Source of the DNA: Littorina saxatilis
Taxonomy: Eukaryota; Mollusca; Gastropoda; Littorinimorpha; Littorinidae
DNA: 64,000 nt
Assembly (NCBI RefSeq): GCF_037325665.1
Contig: NC_090251.1
Coordinates: forward strand, 30,364,326-30,428,325
Reading direction: 5' to 3'
Shown here: piece after piece, positions 35,401-44,400 of the stretch
Numbering within the stretch: the first letter of the stretch is position 1
How the letters are laid out: every line of letters begins with the position of its first letter
Made by a program: the position numbers and the translations under genes
Notes under the pieces: generated by a model
What the model was told of the DNA's origin: nothing
The model's database searches: none
Seen by the model: the letters and a program-made list of their open reading frames with translations, nothing else

Positions 35401-38400
35401 ATATATGAGGCATTGCAAACAACAAAATCTGTTGAAAATTAAAAAAAGACAAAAGCAGTAAAAGCAACAAAAACAACAAAGATGGGAGTGTGGGTGTGCT
35501 TGTGTGCATGCACATGTTTTTGGTGGGAGTTTCAAGGAGGATCACATCACTATTTTGTCAACACGCCAATGAAGTAATATAGCAGTTTCATGGAAAAGCC
35601 AATGGTCAAATAACCTTCATATCCTTACAAGAAAAATTCTACCTTTGATCAAAGAACAAGCATCTATGATCACACACTTACCCATAGGATATGTTTTGAA
35701 TATAGATTCTATGATGTCTGCAGTGAGATTGTACTTCAGCCCATTAGCACCATCTGTTTGTGGTTTAATATCAGCCTGAAAAAAAAGAGAGAAAAAACAA
35801 TTTACAACATCTGACCAAAATTCAAATAAAGACGATGCAAATCATACTACATAAATCTGAACACAATTTTGTAAGATTAATGCAAGACTAAAATGCAAAG
35901 CCACTTTTTTATAATCTCTAGATTTACACATTAGTTCATGATGAAAATTGCTACTACTGCAGCCAAAACAAGCCTTTTTTCCACACAATGTAATACATCT
36001 AATCCCATTCAATTTTAAATCCTTACAGCTCATATGGGAAATTTGGAACGTCACAAAATATTTTACTGCTGAAGACTGCACATTGTTAGTTGGTGGCTGG
36101 CTGTTTTAGTAGCAAACATACTCTGACTCAAAACACACAAAAAAAAGAATGACACTTTTTATTTTTTGGAATTTATTTTCCTGTGTCGAGTACTTACCAA
36201 GAAGGCAGGAGATACCCCCGTGTTTTGCATATTTTCATTCTTTGTAGCGCTGGAAAATTTCTGTTTAAATAAAAAAAAGTAACTTGAGTGAATCTCAACA
36301 TACATGGAGGTGATGAACTGGTAAGAACGTAATTAACACACAAATAAAATTCAAAAACAGAAGTTCCTGAAGTGAATTCTATTACTGGAAAGAACAAATT
36401 ATTACCCTGAACATGCACCGCCTTCATCTGAATTTATTTAATGAAGGCCAATACAAAACAAAACGTCAAACAACAAAATCAAGAATAAAATCACGCACAA
36501 TAACACTTAAACAAACTTAAAAAATTGATTACTTGCTGCCCAAGAAGTTACCTTCTACTCTAATGCTCTGTTAATGTTACGGTTGATACAGTGGGACCTC
36601 TATTTAATGACCCTCCTATAACCGCAGGGCAAGAGTTAACGTCGACCAGACCAAAAGCAAGAAGTTCCTCCTTCGTCATGGCGTCCCTCAGGGCGGAGTC
36701 CTCTCCCCCACACTCTTCCTTCTCTTCATCGACGATCTGGTGTCTGAGATGCCCAAGGGGATCAAAGCTGCTCTCTACGCAGACGACCTTGTGATCTGGT
36801 GCAAGGAGGAGCACGCAAGTACTGCCACCTACAGAATGCAGCAAGCGGCAGATAGGCTGAACGCATGGGCAGAAGATTGGTGCGTCTCCATCAACAAGGA
36901 GAAATCCTCCACCACCCTATTCACACTGTCGCCAAAGCAGAAAGCCGGAACCATTAGGCTTGGTGGAACTCCTCTGAGAGAGGATGAAGAAGCAACGTAC
37001 CTTGGTGTCACCTTTGATAGACGGCAGACCTGGAAACCACACATTGCACAGGCAGAAACGAAGGCCCGGCGCAAGCTAGCCATACTCAGGAAGCTGGCAG
37101 GTACCACCTGGGGAGCGAACGAGAAGATACTGAAGACAGTATACCAGGGAACAATCAGACCCCACCTCGAGTACGGCTCCACAGCGTGGTTAACCTCAGC
37201 CAAGACAAACCTGCAGACCCTTGACCGTGTGCAAAACCAGGCCCTCCGACTCATCACCGGTGCAATGAAATCCACGCCCATCAAGGAAATGGAGAAGCTT
37301 ACCACCATCCAACCCCTCTCTCAGAGAAGAGAAGCCAAGACTATGGTACAGGCCGAGAAGCTCAAGTGCCTACCCGACCACCCCATGAAGCACAGACTGA
37401 GCAACCTCACCAAGAACCGGCTTAAACGGAGCAGTTTTGTACACGAGAGCAAGAGACTTTCTCGACAGTACAGGGAAGTCCTTCCACAGAACACTCTACC
37501 TCTGACTCAAGAAGAAGAGGAAACCCCCAAGGCAACAGAGAAACCAGGCATCCAGATCTGCACCAGTGTTCCACATGTTACCTCAGGAGAAGATCAGAAT
37601 GACACAGCTCGACAGGCACTCACCTTAGCCCTGATCGACGAACAGTACCCAAAAGAGGCGTGGATCCATGTATACACCGATGGATCAGCAACTAACGCCG
37701 TGCTCAATGGAGGTGCAGGCATTCTCATCCAGTTCCCTGGGGGACATACAGCTACATCCAGCGTTGCCACTGGCAAACACTGCACAAACTATAAAGCAGA
37801 AGCAGAAGCTCTCATGCAGGCCGCCTCCTTCGTTCAGGACTCCGCAGACCCTTGCTACCAAGTTGTCTTCCTCTCTGACGCCCTTTCAGTCCTTCAGGCC
37901 CTAGAGAACGACAAACTCCCACAGCTGGCCAAAGCATTACAGATGGTCAGACAAACCAGAAGAGTTGTCCTCCAGTGGATACCAGCACACTGTGGGATAC
38001 CAGGAAATGAAAGGGCAGATGAGCTGGCAAAAGAAGGAGCCGTGGAAGACCAACCTGAAAACAGTGTCAGCTTTAGTGAGCAGAAGACAATCATCAAGGC
38101 ATTGATGAGGCCAAGGACAAACAGAGATGACTACCACACAATGTCCAGAGAGCAGCAAGTCAACCTCATCAGGCTGCGTACTGGCCACAACAGGCTCAAT
38201 GCTCACATGAACCGAAAGTTCAAGCTGGCGCCATCACCAACCTGTGCCTGCGGTCAAGAGGACCAAACAGCGGAACACATCTTACAGCGATGTCCCTTAC
38301 TAGATGAGGAACGAAAAGAAGTGTGGCCGTCACCAACTCCCTTGCAGACCAAACTATACGGCAGTCGACAGGAGTTGGAGAAAACGACAACATTTATCAC

Positions 38401-41400
38401 CAGTGCTGGACTGATTGTGTAACCTCTGCGAACGCCAAGAAGAAGAAGAAGATGACCCTCCAACATCTGAAAAATGTAGGTCTTAAAAGCGAGGAAGTCT
38501 TAGCATGGAAATGTACTTACACCACGAAGAAACATCTGACAAAATGAGGTCTTGTGGTACAGGGAGTCTTGCAGTGGAGGGTCTTAAAACACAGGTTCCA
38601 TTGTAATACAGTGGAACCCCACTTTTTTCTTCTTCTTCTTCTTCTTCTTCTGCGTTCGTGGGCTGAAACTCCCACGTACACTCGTGGTTTTTCTGCACGA
38701 GTGGAATTTTACGTGTATGACCGTTTTTTAGCCTGCCATTTAGGCAGCCGTACGCCGTTTTCGGAGGAAGCATGCTGGGTATTTTCGTGTTTCTATAACC
38801 CACCGAACTCTGACATGGATTACAGGATCTTTTTCGTGCGCACTTGGTCTTGTGCTTGCGTGTACACACGGAGGTGTTCGGACACCAAGGAGAGTCTGCA
38901 CACAAAGTTGACTCTGAGAAATAAATCTCTCGCCGAACGTGGGGACGAACTCACGCTGACAGCGGCCAACTGGATACAAATCCAGCGCGCTACCGACTGA
39001 GCTACATCCCCGCCCACACCCCACTTTTAAGACCTCCAAAAATCTGAGAAAATCTGGTCTTAAAATAGGGTAATTTACAGAGGTTATGAACAGAAACTTA
39101 GGTCTAATGGTACAGGGAGTCTTGCAGTGGAGGGTCTTAACATACGGTAATACTTTGACATTTACATGAGCTCTGCTGGCCCAGAACTCCTCAGCACTGA
39201 TCACTTGGGACACCACAAGGTCTTTGTACAGCTGAAACAACTCGGGATCCTCCTGCAGCAATCTGAAGAAGAAAACAAACCTTGTTAAAGTACGTACACA
39301 CAGCAAGTGGGTTCAGTCACACAAGCTTGATTAAATGTCTGAAGATAAATGATAATCTATCAAATGTATGGAGCCATAGTCAAACAGCCTTTTTCAATCC
39401 CTGAAGATCATCAAGATTTTAACAAACTTCAACTTATTTAAATTTAATATCAAAATAGGCAGACAAAAACTGAAACAAAGATCCTGATAATATTCCAACA
39501 ATTCTTTCCAGAAAAATGCAATACATACATGTACTCATATTGCCTGAAAATCTGCTTTTTATTTCTACAGATGAGCATACTTTTTTTTCTCTCTTTGTGA
39601 TGCAGTTGCAGTAGGGCTCTGAGAGCAAGACACACGTGAGGTCACGATAGGGCAAAGAAAATGCTAAAAATCAACAATAAAACTTGATAGTGTCTTTGAA
39701 ACAAACTAAGAAAACAAATCGACTAACAATCAGAAATGTACTATTTTCTAAAATAACAGATCAAATACGTTGCGAAAAAGAAAACAAAGAAGTTTGAATG
39801 TTTTCACCTGTTTTTCTCCTCTAATTCACTGGACACTTTCCGTCTGAACTGAGGCAGAAGCTGCTGTAGCAACTCTTTGACGGCGTCTCTGTCCGCCTGC
39901 TGCGCAGCACGACCTTTCTGGTTGGCGAACTGAAACGTGCTGGCACTCCCATCATGCATCACAACCTGCAGCTGAACTTTGTCCTTACTGTCGGGCGAGA
40001 TCTTTTGCACTGAAATAATTGAAAGAATTCACACATCATGGCTGATGACATTAGGCAGAGGGAGGTGGTGAAAGTTAAGGCCAAGAAAAAGATAGTGATG
40101 GTTGAGTCATTGTGTTGGGGGAAAAAATAGTATGTGGGTATGTAACTTTTTTTGTAAAAAGCGCTCAAGTATAGTAAGTCTGTGGCCAGTTTGTTCTTTC
40201 TCTGTAGTGTGTGTGTGTCTGTGAATCGAAAATTTTTATCTAAATTTTGATTTGATTAATATACTTACCCGAATCACATGATTTGCATTGACCCACTTCG
40301 ATGCTTAGGTTATGATAAAAGCTACCCCGTCTAGGTATAAGGGGAGCAACCCCAACTAAAAAAGTGACTGCACCAGAATGACTGACACCCTGGGTTACGT
40401 CCCATGTAGCCTACTACGTCATCAATGGTGCTGGTCACGTGATACCCCTTCAATCGACTAGTAGCATACTAAAAATATCGAGCGGGGCAGGCGGGAGGGA
40501 ATTACTTATGTGATTCGGGTAAGTATATTAATCAAATCAAAATTTAGATAAAAATTTTCGATTATAATTACATATTCTTACGCCGAATCACATGATTTGC
40601 AGATAACTCCAACCAGGCGGTGGGTAAGATCAAAAAAGTTCAAACTCACCATCAATTTCTGGAAATGCACTGGCCCGCTGCCACCAAGGCAGGCAGGGAC
40701 CTTGATCCAACGTTACAGAGCGAAGCAATGTCTCTCAGATAAAAGCTGATGAATACATCGTCTGATCGCCAATAAGCTGTATTCAAAACTTCTCATTCTG
40801 TGGGACCGCAAGACGGCCAAGGAAGAGGCCCAAGGCAGCAATGTCTCCCTATTAAACTGATATTGATAAAGACAAAAGCCGAGCACCAGTAAGCTGTGTG
40901 CAGGACATCATCCAACCTCCCAGACCGTAAAACGGCCGAGGAGGAGGCCCAGGCCCTGGAAAAAGAGCTCGGGCTGAACCTAGGGGAAAGATAGCCGATA
41001 GCTACGCCAAGGCGGAGGGGAAGAGACTCCCTCGCCAAAAAACTGGCCCACTGCCAAACATCAGGGAAAGAGCCGGTGAGAAAGAAAACATCTAGCTCAC
41101 TCTAAAACCCTTGCCAGGAACTGGCCCACTGCCAAATGACAGAACGAGGACCGAGAACCAACCTAAATGACAGTCGCAATGCCGCTCAGGCAAAAAATGC
41201 GAAAGACAGCATCAGAGAGCCCGTAAGCTGTGCTCAGCACCTCTTCCCATCTCCTGAACCATAAAAAACAGCCCAGAAAGGGGCTCAAGTCTTGAATAAC
41301 CCGAGCCGAGTAGAGGGACAGACAAGCTGCCCCCCCCCCCCTTTCTATGGAAGGAAATGCCAAAAACCCTGGAAACGACTAAGCGTAAGGTTGACCGATC

Positions 41401-44400
41401 ATAAATGAAAAGCACCAACCTTCCCCAGGACCGTAAGACAATCATGCCAAAGAAAAAGCCTTGGCATGGAGAGAGGCCCGAAAGGCCGGAGAGATAACGG
41501 TCAGCTCCAGAGAGGAGTGACCTGTTTCCTAGAAAGAGAGAGAGACGTCTGAGTACAAAAAACCAGAGTCAAACTCAAAGAAACAACTCAGAAGAGACGG
41601 TCACCAGAAGTCCACTACCAGTCCATGCAGAAGCACAGAGGGAGGTAAACAGAGGAAGAAGCGGCCTACGAAAAGTGTAAGCCGCCAGCAGAGCGGAGAA
41701 CGCGGTGGCCAAAGCCTGATGTGACCGGTGACTCTAACCGAAATGACTAAAGTCAGAGTGATCACAAAGCAGTCTGCTTGTAGGTAAATGAAAGAAAATC
41801 AAAGACCCAAAACAGAAACGAGACTGGAAAGGAAAAACAGAAAACTGTGAAGCTAACCAGCCTTAAGACTCCCTGAACGAGAGTTCTCAAGAAGAAGGGC
41901 CCGAAGTAAATTTCGCGGCCGACCGAGCCCAGAAAATTCCTGAGTCTGGCTGAAAAACCAAACACGTCTGATACCTCAGAACCGAGAATCAGACACGGAA
42001 CACAACAGGCAAGAGTCCGTAAAAGATGCAAGTGGTAGAAGGGTGACCTTAACAGGCAACCCACCCCACCGGAAGTCGACCCGACTCGCCTCATGGCAGG
42101 ATGAGGGAGAAGAGGAAGACACAAATTCTAGAGACACGGAGACCGTAGTCGCCCATGCCAGGCAGGAGACTATTACACGAGCTAAGGCTGAGAGCCCGAA
42201 CGCCCGTAGACCTGCCATCAAAGATGCTGGGCTGAAAGCCCGCACCAAGAAACCAGGAAATTAACTAGACCTCCACCGAAAGGGGAGGGTTAGCCAATAA
42301 AGCTGAGAAAAGTGATAGGCCACAAGAATGACCCCTCACCATGCATTGCTAAAACCAATGCAAACTCAGTAAAATCTGAATGTAACTTCCGAGGCCAACT
42401 CAAGTAAACCTTAAGTTTGGACGAAACACCAGAACAAGTCCGATCGCTAGAGAAAGACAGAGTCTAAATCGGCGAAAGACCCACAAGGACCGAGTCCAAA
42501 AGAGCAAACAACAACCACCACCACCAACGGAAGAAATGGCTGTTGTACCAGCCGAGGCTAAAAAACCCGGATGCCCTAATGCCGGCTGTTGTTCCCCAAA
42601 AAAAAAAAAAAAAAAAAACACAGACTAAGACGTCTGTGAAAGGAAGAACCTCTCCGGATAAACCTGAGCTGAGGACTTAGCCTGAAAAAGCTGAGTCTGC
42701 TTAGGTAGAGCCCGTTTTGCTGCTTCAAAGCTTGAAGAGCAAAAGAAGAGACCTGAAGGTCCCTACAAATCTTTATCTCCTTGGAGGCCAGGAGGCCAGG
42801 GAGGCCTTGGAAGCCAGGAGACCTTAGAGGCCAGGAGGCCTTAGAGGCCCGGAGGCCTTGGAGGCCTTGGAGGCCAGGAGGCCTTGGAGACCAGGAGGCC
42901 TTAGAGGCCAGGAGGCCTTGGAAGCCAGGAGACCTTAGAGGCCAGGAGGCCTAAGAGGCCAGGAGGCCTTGGAGGCCATGGAGGCCTTGGAGACCAGGAG
43001 GCCTTAGAGGCCAGGAGGCCTTGGAAGCCAGGAGACCTTAGAGGCCAGGAGGCCTAGGAGGCCAGGAGGCCAGGAGGCCTTAGAGGCCAGGAGGCCTTGG
43101 GGGCCAGGAGGCCTAAGAGACCAGGAGGCTTCAGAGACCAGGAGGACTTGAAGGCCAGGAGGCCTTAGAGGCCAGGAGGCCGAAGAGAGACCCATCCACC
43201 AAGGGTGAAGAACTAAGGGTGTCTCATTGATTCCTCACAAACTAGGAATGGGCGAGGAACAAGTCCCGTCTGTACATGACCGTATGGGCATTGTGCAGAG
43301 AGGAAGGCCTTCTCCGTTCTAAATTCGCCCTAGCAAAGGTGGAGAAAGCATCCCCTGCGTCCTGCTCTTAACTGAGTGTAAAGGGCGCAAAGAACTCCGT
43401 AAAGGAGTGTCTCCGAGATGGAAGCAAGTTCCAAAAGCTGTCTGCCCACTTCCTCAGAGGGGAAGAGAGTCTGCTCAGAGAGCAGGGGACTCGAAATGTT
43501 CCCCAAAGAAGAAGTTCCGGCGTGACCGGCAAAGGTGCACGCAGAGGGGCAAAAGACGACAGCAAATTCCGGGACATCTTGGGCAAAGGCAACCTCCTCT
43601 GAGCCGCTAATGTCCCGAAGCTGGGAAGGCCGGAGCCTGAAGCCCCTTTCCTGCAGGTCAACGGCCAAACTTCACCCCTGACTAAGAGGAGGATGAGAGG
43701 CGTCGAAGACCAAAGGCACAGGAAGTGAGGAGAACGGCAGAACCCACTACCGAAGTGTGTGGTAGCTGCTAATCCGCCTGAGGCAGGGAGCCTGCAAGCC
43801 CAAAGGGCACTGCTGACGAAAAAACCAGACTCAAACCAGATGGGACCATAGCAGGTCCACTATCCAGTGAGCCCCCACTTCCGGCCGGAGCCAGAAGCGC
43901 AGAGGTCGCGTACGATCGCCGACATAAGGCAAGGTTCAAACCGAACGTGACCATAGTCTGTGCACTAACCAGTGAACCTACGCTTCCAGCCGGAACCAGA
44001 CGCAAAGCTGTCGCGGACGACTGCTGAAGTAGGGCAAGCTCGAACCAGAAGTGACAGCAGCCTGTGCACTAACCGGTGAGCTCACACTTCCGTCCGCAGC
44101 CAGAAGCGCAGAGGTCGCGTACGACCACCGCCGTAAGGCAAGGTTCGAACTGAACGTGCCAGTAGCCTGTGCACTAACCAGTGAACCGATACTTCCAGCC
44201 GGAACTGGAAGCACAGCCGTCGCGTACGACTGCTGCCGTAGGGCAAGGCTCGAAACCGGACGTGACAGCAGTCTGTACACTAACCAGTGAACCTACGCTT
44301 CCGGCCGTAACCGGAAGCGGCGCTGTCGCGGACGACTGCTGAAGTAGGTAAAGGCTCGAACCAGAAGTGACAGCAACCTGAGCACTAACCAGTGAACCTA

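Larger units (their letters stand above)
36587..38605. mobile_element. CAGTGGAACC-type MITE split by a LINE
   Basis: Starts TACAGTGGGACCTC and ends GGTTCCATTGTA; the family motifs GGTCTTAAAAGCGAGG and ACAGGGAGTCTTGCAG flank the LINE. It directly adjoins a second MITE at 38606. GTF2H1 intron 3. Confidence 0.7.

Noticed and set aside
36740-38422. A host single-exon gene of 560 codons
   Set aside because: YADD and RNase H motifs, target duplication and GAA tail show it is a LINE fragment.
42780-43190. CRISPR-like array of regular GGAGGCC units
   Set aside because: There are no unique spacers between units. It is a eukaryotic minisatellite inside a retrotransposon fossil.
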